A stretch of 64,000 nt of DNA from Pipra filicauda (lineage: Eukaryota > Chordata > Aves > Passeriformes > Pipridae), in contig NW_024104428.1 of assembly GCF_003945595.2 (NCBI RefSeq), forward strand, positions 1,140,106 to 1,204,105, read 5' to 3'. The notes below the pieces were generated by a model. It saw nothing but the letters and a program-made list of their open reading frames with translations, searched no databases and was not told the origin of the DNA. A program made the position numbers and the translations under genes. Shown here one piece after another: positions 12,001 to 24,000 of the stretch (its first letter is position 1; every line of letters starts with the position of its first letter).

Positions 12001-15000
12001 ATAAAGGAAGAGGGTGGGGGCACCATTTATTTCCACCCCTTTTCCCTTATTAAGCAGACTTCCCTTTGGAAAACCTTGGATCCTAGTAACTCCTCCAATA
12101 GTCAGTATTTAATTTCCACTGCAAGGCCTAAAGGCTCCTACAGGTTCACTTGCTGTGCAGACAAGTTTCCTTCCCAACAGCACTTTTTTAAAAAACTCCA
12201 CGTTACCCAGTTCCTCTTTTGCAGTGGCTAGCTTTAGGCTAAGCCTGCCTTTTTACAAATGGCTAAAAGAAAAACAGAGTCTATAGAAACCATGAGCTCA
12301 GCAAAAGGGTTTCAGAGGTTTTGCTGGCTGAGCTTTGGGTTTGAGGTACAGGCTCTTCCCTTTTAGAGTAGGATCCACGTCCTCATTCTGCCATTCACTC
12401 ACGATGGCCCTGGCTACTGAAATCACCGAAGCCAACTGAAACGGAAGGTTTGGCTGCTACGGTGACTGGTGTATCTGCAGCACACCGGCCTTGCAGTCAC
12501 CCTTGCCATTCGTGCACAGCCATTCTCGGAGACACAGCTCCCTCAGGTGGTGCCTTTAACAGCTGTAAAACCTCCAGGAAAGCAGAGATGGAAGAAAACA
12601 GCAGTGCCAGCATAAACCTACAAGTACTCCCTTCTCATACAAGTGGAGAAATCAGCATCCCACTCCCAGCAGGAATATTAACAGGAGCATCACGGGAGCA
12701 TCACAGGCCTACAGACCATCCCTTGCTCTCCCACTTGACAGGGCAGGGCGAGCCACCAAGGGACAGGCAAGACACACTGTCATTGTGAGATAAGGGATCA
12801 GGAGTCAGAACAGAGCAGGGGCAGAGCAGGGCAGGCCCCCAGTCCCCTGGCACAGAGTTTCTTTCTAGGGCAGGAGCTTAGTGAGTTTCTTCCCAGCAGG
12901 ATCCTCCAGAAAACCTGCCAATAAACACAAGGGGTCTCTGGGGCACCCAGCCAAATGGGGAGTGGGCTGAAGCAGGCTTTGGGAAGAGCCCATCATGGAA
13001 GCACTTGAGGTGCATGCATGTTTCATGAAAGAAAAGCTGGAGACCAGGGCACCCTCCCATAGGAACTTGTTGGCAAACAAGAACTCCCTTATTTCATTCC
13101 CACTCTTCACAGGAAAGCTCATTTTGCCTTTAACAGAAGAAGAAGGGGTTTTCTAACTCCAGTTGCTAACAGCAGCAGTCCTGGACGTTTCATCCTGTGG
13201 CTCTTCAAGGGCCAGTCATCCTAATGCACCAGCCTTACCACCTGTCCCCATTTCACTGGTGTTCAGCCAGGGAGTGCCAAGCACAGGAATACTGTTTTGG
13301 GATGCCTGCAGGCAGGTTTGTTTCAGAGCTGTTTCCCTGCAGGGGTTTGCAGTGGCCATGCCAAGCACATGTCTACTCACACCCCTCTGCTTTGCACCGT
13401 GCTCGCTCGCCTGCCCCACGCCACGGGAAAGGGCTGGGAAGGAAAGCAGGTATTTGTGTGGGAGGCCAGGCAGCAGCCCGAAACACTTGCCTGCTGTTAT
13501 TGTGTGGGCATAGAAAGCGTGTGGGAAATGCAACCAATGAGCATCTCTGTTGTGGGGTTATCTCTTCCTGTTATCTCAAAACTACATTTCGGATACACCG
13601 AAGGCAGAAACTGTCGAACAATGTCACCCACACCAAAGGCGGGTCAGGCAGCGGCTCCTCAGTGCTGCTGACACCAGGTGGGCAGGATAAACCTCCCCTC
13701 AGTCATTTGTCTGCCCTAGTCTTTGCTTTCTCCTTCCCTCTGCAGGTGTCAACTGGCAGATCACTCTGGTGATGCAGTGGCCAGGGAGGGAGAGCAGGGC
13801 CTGCCAGCACTGTGGGCTCTGGGCCGATGGCACTCACCACATGCCCAGAGAGACTCAAAGAAGGGGGAGTTGGCATCAGCTGTGCACTCCCCATGCCAGA
13901 AGGCAGCAAAGAGGTGTAGTACCTCTGTCAGAGCCAGGGATCACTCCTGACAGCACTGGCAAAGGCTGCCAACAGCAAAGCAACCTGAAGTAGGGCTTCT
14001 TGGGGTAGGCACAATCACGAGGCATGATCATGATCATGCTTTGAAGCCATGAGGGCACCTTGGAAGTCCCCTCTCCTCCCTTAGGCTGACATGTGCATAG
14101 GTGGAGTCCTGAGGTGTCGTTTGAAGAGGAAAAATAAACTGCTCAGAGTGGGTGTTTTGTAGGAAAGGAAAGCTAGAACAGACAGTATTGCTGCAACAGT
14201 GCTGCCTGAGGAAGGGTAACAAGAGGTGAGAACAAGGCAGCTGGTCCTCAGATTAAAAAGGGAGGGGGAAGCAGGAGGCCCAGCAAGGCATGCAATGCAT
14301 GCCCCTGCCCAAAGGGTAAATCCCAGTTCAGATGAGAGCTCTGCATGGAAAGACACATTCCAGGACTGCAAGTCAGTGTCTTTTCCCCATAGCATCATTT
14401 CAGCAAACATCCCAAAAAAGACATTTGTACTAGCCACGGTTTCCTTCTCTTCCTTTGACTGGTTCAGAGTTTTATTTTCGTTCAGCCTGGACAGGCTAAT
14501 ACCCAACTGACACACAAGCAGGTCTTGTCTGCTTTACTAGAAAGGCCAAGTTTGGGCAGCAAGTGCTGCTGATACCACATGGACTAACACTGGGGTAGAA
14601 GATTTGTATCTTCTACAGAACCAACCATTTTTGTGTGCGTGCCTGCTCAGCCTGCCCATCTGGTGAGCACTGCAGAACCACAGCACGACTACAGACCTGC
14701 TTTGGGCACGGGGCTGCACTTCCCTCCCATTCCTTCAGCGCTGGCTCTGCAGCACACCACCAACCAAAACTGCCCCCTGCTAATACCCAGGCAGCATGAA
14801 CTGCATCTCTCTGAACAGGGAGGATGAGGCAGCACATGGATAAGGACAAGCCCAGCATGTCAGTCATCTTATCTCATCCCCCTTAAGAGAATGGGAAAAA
14901 ACTCCTCACCTCCTGTGACTCACTTGTGGATGCATCTACGAAAGAAGAACCAAGAAATGCTACAGCAAGCACCACCAGAGCCAAGCACTTCCTGTTATTT

Positions 15001-16934
15001 CTTAGGTCCCGATGTCAGCTGATTTTCCAGAACTGAAACATCCTCTACAGCATAAAACCTGAGATTTGAATGCTCCATGACACACATTTCAGAAAAATTG
15101 CTGACTTATCAAGGATGCACCAAGTGGAATTCACACTGTACAAGTATCACCCGCTGCAGCAGGTCAGGAACAAATATGAGGCATCACAAAAACAATGGTG
15201 GCTATCAAAGAAAAAGGCACCCATCAAAAATAAGTATTGCCCTGGTGAGTTTTCCATTGCACAGGCATACTCTGTGCTTGTAGCACTTTCTTGCCTGACA
15301 AGGACTGTTTTTTGGTATAAATTCAGCTCTTCTTTGTTTAGCTTTGAGCCTCTTGGCATGTAAGATGGAAACATTCAGCTGAAAAAAAGTCCCATAACCC
15401 AGAAGAGCCCTCAATGAGTTGGCTGAGGCTGGTTACAGCAACGGGGTGGAGGGCAGCATTAAGACACACCCCTCTACACTTCACTCATGCCCACTGCTGT
15501 GGCCTCTGTCCTGCCCTGTACTCAGAGTGCCCACTGGCAGCCCTGCTCCCCAGGGAGGTGAGCCAAGGGCAGCTCTTGGGTGTGCTCAGCCCTCCCATGT
15601 CTTAAGCTGAGACAATAGAGGTTTCCACAGTTCATAGGGTTGTCTCAAGCACAGTCTTGAAGGCAGGTTTAGACCCAGTTTGTGACTTACAGTGGAAAAG
15701 CTTCTTGCCTCCCATTCCCACCCTGGACATGACTTAGCTTTGTGCTGCAGTTCCTTGCTGGAAAATCAAGCACAGCTTTGTGCCGGGCCAGAGTCACCCT
15801 GACATCACCTCACACACACACACACTGGTGCTCCCCCACAAGGAGCTGTGCCAAGTGTCACCCCACCAGCCCCAGGCAGAGGAGGGCCCCACACTCAGGT
15901 GGCAGCCAGTACCTCCCAGGGATGATGTGAAACCTCCTGCAACCAGGATTCTGTGGCTCAGGGACCAGAACGGTTTTGTTGCCTCCTTTGTGTCAAAGTG
16001 AGATAACAGATACTAAAGTACCAACCAGCACAGGTGTGGACTAAGATCCTCTCCACCCAGTCTTTCTTTATTCATTCGCTGCAGGGATATAGAGTATGGT
16101 ATGTTACAAAATAAACCGTGAAATGTTTACCAAGTGCAGCTTTAACAAGTGAAAGCCCTAAAACAAGCTGCAGGAAGCTAAGGCAAGAGCAAGTAACACT
16201 CCCAGGGCTGTGTCCAGTGTCAGAGTTCAAGAGAAGTGACTGAGTTCTGGAAGAGGCAGAGACCTCCTTCTCCTGACAAGTTACTTCCCTTCCCTTATAC
16301 CAGAAGAGTATACCAGTCAGATTTCTGAGCAGAAACAAAGGATGTCTGGTTTATCTCCACTGGAATGTGTAGGATAGTCAAGCCTGCAAGAAGTATTATG
16401 TGTTCTTCTGCCTGACACCAACAAACTAGCTGGATGTCTCATACTCTGTGTCTCTCACAGCTCTCTCCTCCTTCACCTGCGCTGCCTCTTACACCAGATG
16501 GGCCAGTGTACCCATTCAATCCTTGCTCTGAAAAAGGCCTGTCCTCTCTTGGCCCCTCAGCTGTAGAGAAGGTTTATGATCATCCCCAAGGACCAGAGGA
16601 GTGAGCAGTGTCCAGCACACAGAGGGTGATACAGCTACCATAGTTCAACCTCTCCCTTTGAGAGGGAGGTCTCTCAGCAGCTCTCTGTCATCACCTTGTT
16701 GTATGTGAGGTGTTTCTCAGCAAAATGAAGAAAAACGGTCTCTTCACTCTGAGCAGGAGGACCTGTGACAGAAAGCCATGAGAATTCAGACAATGCCACC
16801 AGTGAACTGCTTGGCAGTTCATAATGCTTGTTTCATGAGCCAACAGGTACCAGAACTCTTCTAGGAGAAAAAAAAAAAAGTTGTCTGGATAGCTAAACAG
16901 GCATGCTGAGAATAAAGGTTTGTTTTATTTGCCA
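9046..16934. other. Gene-free stretch downstream of CD2
   Basis: Unique-looking sequence with no recognisable exon, repeat family or RNA gene, apart from a short CA repeat near 15.81 kb. It lies beyond the predicted 3' end of CD2. Confidence 0.6.
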
Positions 16935-17330
16935 ACAAGTCACAGAAAACTGAGCTGAAACAGTCATTGGAAGGGCATTGTAGCATGTTCTCCTGGCCCT
17001 CAGCAGGACGAGGATGCTTCACAGACAGTTGTCTCATCCACCCTTTGAAACCCCCAGTGCTGGAGATCCTCTCCCAGAGGAAACACTATTTCAGTATTTC
17101 ACCTAGAAAAAAAAATATCCTGACCTAACTCTCCCTTGCTGCAGTTTAAGCCCATGGTTTCTTGTTCTAAACACAGTGGAGAAAGGGAAAAGTTTATTCC
17201 TTTCCCACTTGTGTTTTTCCCACGCAGGTGCTTCAAGGCTCTCATATGTCCTTTCAGTGTTTTCTTCTCTGCATTGGATGACACTGATTCTTTCAACTTC
17301 AGGCAAGCATTTAATTACAGACAACTATTT
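16935..17330 (-). mobile_element. Diverged CR1 LINE fragment, sense on minus strand
   Basis: On the minus strand the text around 'acaagaaaccatgggctta' and 'aactgcagcaagggagag' matches the 3' untranslated part of old CR1 families. It goes on to the 'ggagatcctcccagc'-like section. It lies just past the CD2 coding end and overlaps the candidate CD2 polyA signal. No clear end repeats, as usual for truncated CR1. Confidence 0.7.
17193..17198 (-). terminator. Candidate polyadenylation signal for CD2
   Basis: AATAAA on the minus strand, about 620 nt past the CD2 stop codon; it is the nearest canonical hexamer I found. It lies inside an old CR1 copy in the same orientation as CD2, so the transcript may end within a transposon. 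Other AATAAA copies lie further away, for example near 16925 and 16070. Confidence 0.4.
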
Positions 17331-17660
17331 TTTGGTCCAGGAGGTCATATATTTGTATTTGATGCTGAAGCCAGAGAGCTGTCCTAATGAGTGGCAGGAG
17401 GAATATACATGACAAAACCCTGTAAGATCCATGGGTCCATTTTTATCAAGGAGAGCTTTCGCTTCTTCTTGGTATCAATCATCCAAAAGGCACGAAGACA
17501 ACAAAGTGCGGTAAAACCAAGTGAACCACAGAAAGACACAGGCTTCAAGGCTCAATGCTCCATACCCTAACATGGAGACACATGAAGAAAAATGGCCACA
17601 GGGATGAATGCCCATCACCTTGAATCTCCTCCACCGGGTCTCTTCATCTCCATTTGATGC

Positions 17661-17677
17661 TCTCTCTCTCTCTCTCT
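17661..17677. repeat. (CT)n microsatellite in the predicted CD2 3' UTR
   Basis: About eight uninterrupted CT units on the plus strand, read as GA on the CD2 transcript, located between the stop codon and the candidate polyA signal. Confidence 0.8.
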
Positions 17678-17819
17678 AATTTTCTGCAACAAAAGCTGTT
17701 GTTTCATAGCTGAGCATTACGCAAGGCTGGGCGGGAGGCGCTCCCGACTTTTGGAAACTTCCTTTCCCCGGTGAACGGCGGAGCAGAGAGACGACCATCC
17801 CTCCTCCCGGGATGCGCGT

Positions 17820-18028
17820 TTAAGGTCTTTCTTTCGGGTGGTTCGGAGTCCGGGGCTGAGTGCGGGGCCGGGGCCGCGGGGGCTGTGGCTGCTGCTGCCC
17901 CTGGGGCTGCGGCAGCGGCCGCTGCTGCACCCGCACCTGCTTCGGGGTGGGAGCGTAGGGCGTCGGGGGCAGCTCCCGCGTCGCCCTGTCACACTCCGCC
18001 GGCAGGGTCTGCATCATCCGCTGCTCAT
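17820..18028 (-). CDS. CD2: CD2 exon 5 (proline-rich cytoplasmic tail)
   Basis: Acceptor GTCGTTGCAG precedes ATGAGCAG; the frame runs 68 codons to TAA at 17822-17820. It is very rich in Pro, Gln and Arg: PPTPYAPTPK, RPLPQPQ and PPRPRPRTQPR. The PRPRPR run fits the PxPxPR type of motif bound by CD2AP/CIN85-class SH3 domains and resembles human PPLPRPR. The PPPPGHR motifs bound by the CD2BP2 GYF domain in mammals are absent. The local GC and CpG richness reflects proline and arginine codons. Confidence 0.9.
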
Positions 18029-21000
18029 CTGCAACGACAGAAGGACCCCGCGCTCAGGCACACGCTAAGAAGTCAAACAGCCAGGGAAATGTCCTTGGCG
18101 CCAAGCAGGAAAAGGCCAAGTGTCGATCCTAACCTGCTGCTCTCAAAGGTTTTCCTGCTACCCCAGTGAACAAGGAAAACCACCTCTCCCTGCACATCCC
18201 GGGACAACGTGGAAGCTTTTTTTTAATCTGCCTGGCTGAGATCAAGGTACCTGGAGCATTTGGGGCAGCTCTGCCCTGTCCATTGCGGGAATCAGCTTTG
18301 TCAGGGAGGCCCCAGTGGTCATCGATAGCCTGAGCTGCTCTGTCCTCTTTTGGAGGCTACTGAAGGGAAAGTGAGATGTAACACCAGGAAGCTACATCAA
18401 AGCACTCTGCCCTGCCATTATCCATGCTGGGATTTCCAGACACCTGGAAGCCAGAGATCCCTTTTCCCAGCATCAATTTTCTCACATACAGAAGAAGTAA
18501 ATTCATGCCAGCTGACTTCTGATCACTGACTGATCATTCTGAAATGTCACTCGGCTTAATTTAGGGACTGAGGGATTTACCTCTTGGGACGCTGAGTTGG
18601 CCTTAAGCACACACCAAACTGTTTCAAAGAGGCTGGTCACCCTCTTACAATAGTTCTCATTTTTCTAGATGTGTTTCAAAGAGGCTAGTCACCCTCTTAC
18701 ATTAGTTCTCATTTTCCCAGACTCGTTTTCTTAATTCTTGCTGAATCCAGACCCAAGAATTGAGGATATGGTGTCACTGCACAACTGAAGAAGTAATCTA
18801 TACCACTCAAATGGGAACAGCTATAATGTAAAATAACACTCAGATGGCTCAGCTCACACCAGCATTGCACTCACAAGGTATAGCAAAACTTCTGAGGCAA
18901 CATCCCGTGCTTGCAATGTTGTGAGCTCTCTCAGAAAATAGGAAAGCACTTGCCTGTTCTTCACAGTCATAGCTTTAGGGAAAGCAGGAGAGCCATGGAA
19001 AGTTGCCTGTGCTCAGGTGTGGTGAGGTTGCTCTTACCTCAGCCATGGGACTGATCATGCTCACCCTTGTTGTCAGCCTGACCATTGGCATCTTTGAGGT
19101 ACAGCTGAGGTTTCCTTCAGGCATTGCCCTCTTTATCTTGACAAAGGCTGCTGTGGTGTACAGAGCAGCTTCTACCCCCATTTTATAACTCAAGAACTGA
19201 CTGACACAGAGACTAGCTTTTTTTTGAGACCACACAGGAAGCCTCACACAGTGTGTGAGGGAAGAACTCAGAAAAAAGGCTTTAAACAGCCTCTGCCAGG
19301 GCAACCTCCCTCCTGCTGTAGCCTCCAGGTAGGCCAGATGACTCTTCCTGAGCAGGAGCCCAGTGTCCTCTGCCCACCCAAACCAGCAGTAATGCCCAGG
19401 CTGTGTGTAATTCAAAGCAACCTGTCTGTCAAGTCTGAGAGCCCACTCTCAGAGAGGACTCTGGCAGAGTATTTCCTGTGATCTGAAAGAAGCATGAATT
19501 TTGGACAACAGATGAGACCTCTGCACACTCTGAAAACTTCAACACTTTAAAAGTGCCCCAAGTTGGACCTCCAGTGTTGACAGGCCTCCAAGGACATTGT
19601 TTGCAGAGGGGACAAACTGCTGTGAGATGCCTGAGGAAACACATAGAAAAGCTGAGCCCGTCTTGCCCCTGCTCACTATCTAGACTACTTCTGCATGTTA
19701 CTAATGTTGTTAAGGATCTGAATTTTATAACACATAAATTGAATGAAAAAAAAATCTGCTGACAGACTATCTAAGTGTATATTTTAGCCCCATGGATGCT
19801 CCTGACTGGTGACCTTGGCCAAGTTTTAGAGGAGCAATTCTTCCCCCACAAATAAACAAAAGGGCTTGAGAACAAGAAGTCCTTTGTTCAAGGCATTTAT
19901 CAGAAAGTGAGACTGGCAATGCCAGCTGATCTGCTCAGATTCACCATATGCTAAAATCAGGTTATTGCTCATGACAAGGCAGAGAGCACACTCCTGACCA
20001 CAGGAAAGTTCAGCGGGAAGCTCTAAGATTTTAGGTGTCTGGGTAGCAACATAAAGCCCCTTAAACACTTACCATCACCTTCACGCCTTTTTGCTTTCCT
20101 CCTCCTGATACAATAAATAAGCCAAATCACAAAGATGACAAAAACGAGTGCACCGCCCGCTATGCTTAAGATGAGATAAAGGTCCAGCTTGCCTAGTTAA
20201 GAGGATGAAAGAGGATGTTAGATAGAAGGAAATAACTTGCACAACATCTACTTAGAATTCTGTATTTTCTTCCATTGACTGTAAAGGCAGAGTATGCCTT
20301 TTCTGGAGAATTTTGATTGCTCCATAATGGATTCGAGTTCTGCAGAAAATTGAAACCAGAGCATTCATGTGTGCCAGCTCATCTTATTTTAATTACCACA
20401 AATGCCTGGTTCTTGCTAGCAATGGACCCATTTACGGACAATGAGCATCCAGGCAGTACTCAACATCTAACAAAAATAAACTTCTTAAGTACTTTCTACT
20501 GAGCTGGAAACACTGAGACTAGCTTGCTTTCACAGTATTTTGGTACTTCCTCTTCAATTTTTGGCTGTACACAAATTAAAAAAAAAAAAAAAAACAGTAA
20601 AAAGGAAAAGAACATAACCAAATACATCACAGCCTCAAAACGAGAGTTTGGTTTGCCTGTATGCAAAAATTTATATGAGTCTTCCCGTTCCTTCACCACA
20701 GAAGGTTTGCTGGATGCTGGCCTTCCTTCACCACCTCCTGCTCGGGCTGTCCTCCTGGCATTCAGTGGTAACACTGGAGCACAGGTGCCATGGAGCTGAA
20801 CCCAGCAGAAGTGCACCTTCCTTGGCTTATTAGGGCACAAAGCTCCAAAGGGGGCACCACCACTGGTACCACCCTTATCATTCAGTGGGCGTGCACATGG
20901 AGAGCAAAGAGCAAGGACACAAATCTGAGATGTCTGCACTATAAAGATCACCATCAGCCTGGGCTGCCCCAGTGGAGAAAAAAAAAGGATGAGTACCCTC

Positions 21001-24000
21001 AGGGATGTGGTTATTCTCACCTGTTTTAGCTGCAAAAGACACCGAGGTGTATTTTGCCCTTTCTGTGCCTGTTTCTCCCAGCTGACTGTAAGAGGAGCCC
21101 AGGCAGATTCACATATTTTCATACACTTTTCATACACTTTTCATACACTTGTATGAAAAGTTAGCTGAGCTGAAACCCACCTGAAGCATGCCTTGCTTGC
21201 TAGAAGTCAAAATTCAGGGTGATTGGCTTTAATTGCAGGGCCGAGTGTTCAAAGAGGATAGCAGGGTTGGAAAGAGGTTCGACTGCAAGGTGAGGGATTT
21301 TTAATCCACTATGGATCTGGCAGACTCCTGCCACCACACAGAAAGGTTTGAGGGGTTTTTAGTTTGAGGAGGGAGGGTAGTGCTAACTGGGTTTAGAGTT
21401 TTTTTGGTGTCTGAGAAATGCCATATTTGTACCTTAAAGATCAGTGTGGCAAACCTTTCATTTCCCTGTTAATAATGTGAGAAAAAACAAACTCTCCCAC
21501 CCAACTCACCTTGTGAAAGAAGAGCATTTTTCAAGGGTGAGAAGGAGTGAAATCTATGTTATCTAGCTGATGGCTAACATCTGCCTATACCAGCAGTACA
21601 GGTGGGCCTGTTCTTGCCTGGCTTGTTCCCTGGCATAGCCAGCTTCTGCCAGCATTTCCTCATTAAGACAAGGTGTTTGGGATAGTTTGCCCTGCTGTAA
21701 ACAGCCCTAATCCAGCAGCACACACTCATACCTCTCATCCCTTCCCAATGCTAGCACTGTGCAGTCCATCAGGTCAGGCAGCTCATGCAGCAGCAAAAAA
21801 CCCACCTTGTTCAGCTATATTAGACATCAGGAGGGTTTCTCAGGAGGCAAGGGCATCACCAGGGAGCAGAGACCACCCTGTCCCTCAGCTCTGTGCCCTT
21901 CAGTCAACCTCAGCAGTAAAACCTATATACCTTAGGGCTTGTTCCCTCCCTCCTCACACCATGGGCTGACCTTCAGATTTGGACTTTCCCTAGATTCACT
22001 GTGGCAGAAATAGATGGATATTGGAAATACTGAGCCAGCTCTCTCAAGCCTGCCCCCCACCCCCCTCCACTAGCTCCAGCGGGAACCTGGAGCCAGGGAA
22101 TGCTTCAAGCAAAGCCCTTGAGATTGGGTGGGATGAACCCAAGCCCAGCAAATTCAAGGACTTTTCCCCAGTTATGCACTGGAATTCTGAACTTTGAACG
22201 GAACACCACATCCGGTGTCATACCAGTATAATCTGTCCTTTGTTTCTGCCTTAACTTTCAGAACTTTTACTGGGGGGAGGAGATGAATCACACAATGACT
22301 TCTTTTGCCTATTTAATAATTTTTCAGCATGACCCTGACCATTTAAAATGCAATCCCTTCAGTCCTTTTGCTGCACCTGTGATTTAGAAAGATGATACTT
22401 CAACTGAGTAAGAAAAACCATAGAAAGATCACACTTCACCTGAGTGAGAGAAACCAGGGTACACTTGAGCCATCCTCACCTGAGCCATGCAACCCCAAAG
22501 CTTAGCTACATTCTCCATAACTTCTCTCCTGATTTCTAGGCCAAGCTGGAGAGTTCAAGCAGCTTATTTTTCCCCTTGTGAGAACGCCCTTCCACATCCA
22601 CATGTGGCAGGCAACCGCCACCTTCATAGATATGATTACGCAGAGGAGAAAACACACAGGTGATTTCTCAGTTATGAGGATGTAAATCAAAAGCAAATCC
22701 TCTGAAATCAATGTTGTGGCTCCATATACACACGAGAAGATCCCAGGCCATATTTTCCAAAAATAAACTGTTAATTTATGTTGTGGTAGTTTGTGTAGTT
22801 TTATACTATATTACTGAAGACAACTCTTTGGCTCTGAACCACTTGACTGAAGTCAACCTTTGGGAAGCACCATTAGTTTTAAAGGAATAAAGGAGGATAA
22901 AAACTAAGAGGAAAGTGCTTTCTGCCTTTTGCAGACTGCTGTATGTCATTAACACACTTTCAGGCCCACTTCCCTGCTTTCTTCTTTACTTCATCGGTCT
23001 ACCACTAGTGGTGGTCAACACCACTCAAGTCTATCAGGAAGCTGACACCAAAAAGTCTGTTAGGGTACTTCTGGCAGCTTTTGGCAGAAGAGTCAGCAGT
23101 GATGGAGGGGAGGGAGAAAATGATGGGATAACCAAGGATCTCTCTCTGATTCGTTCACCCTGAGACAGCCTGATCTGTCTGGGAGGCTGAAGTTTCCCTC
23201 AGAAGACTTCACCTTGAGTGGGAGCAGCACTGCAGTGCGTCCTGGAGACCTCATTACCACCCACAAGGCTCTTGATTCCAGAAAAACCTGTCCCACTCTT
23301 CCTGCAACCCCCAGACCTCACTCACATCCCGGCTGCCACAGCAGCATCAGCTCCCAGTAACTGTGCCAACATTAGGCTCCCAGTACCGAGTACCCAGGAC
23401 CATCAGTGCTCCTGGCACCTGGACCAGTCCTATGTGTCTGTGCAACTGCATCAGGCTGTGTGGGTCCTCCCTAGCAGATTCTGACAAAAGAAAGCTCTTA
23501 CCTGAGCACTTAATTGCTTTTTCAACCATTTTTTCACTGACTTGGTTCTTAACAGCACATCTGAATGTCCCAGAATGCCGTGTCTGCAATTCCAACATGG
23601 CTGCATTCTTTTGGATTTTTCTGCCATTAGGTTGAGTCAGTTCTATAGTAAATTCTTCACCTTTAGCCTTGTGGTCCACTTCACACTTGACAGATACAGT
23701 TTTATTCAGGCATTCAGTGCTGAGGATTGGCTGAGGGACAGGCTCTGAAAAAGAAGGGAAGGGACAGGCACATCTGAGATGGTTTCTCCTTTTGAAAACC
23801 TCCATTATTAAGCAGAACAGAGAATTAACCCCAAATAACCAGATAATGAGAATGAACCTGCTAACAGAAGAATGAAGAGCAAATTAGGCCTCTACTGCAG
23901 AAGTAGCATGACCATAATAAAGAAAGTGCAGTGCAGTAGCCTACATATTTGGCCCAGCAAAGCAGAGCTGCACCACTGTGGCTGGGCTGCTTTCAGTCTC

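Noticed and set aside
20496..21137. 213-residue minus-strand open frame
   Set aside because: It lies in CD2 intron 3, contains a poly(T)-derived hydrophobic run and the 12-bp tandem repeat; no homology.
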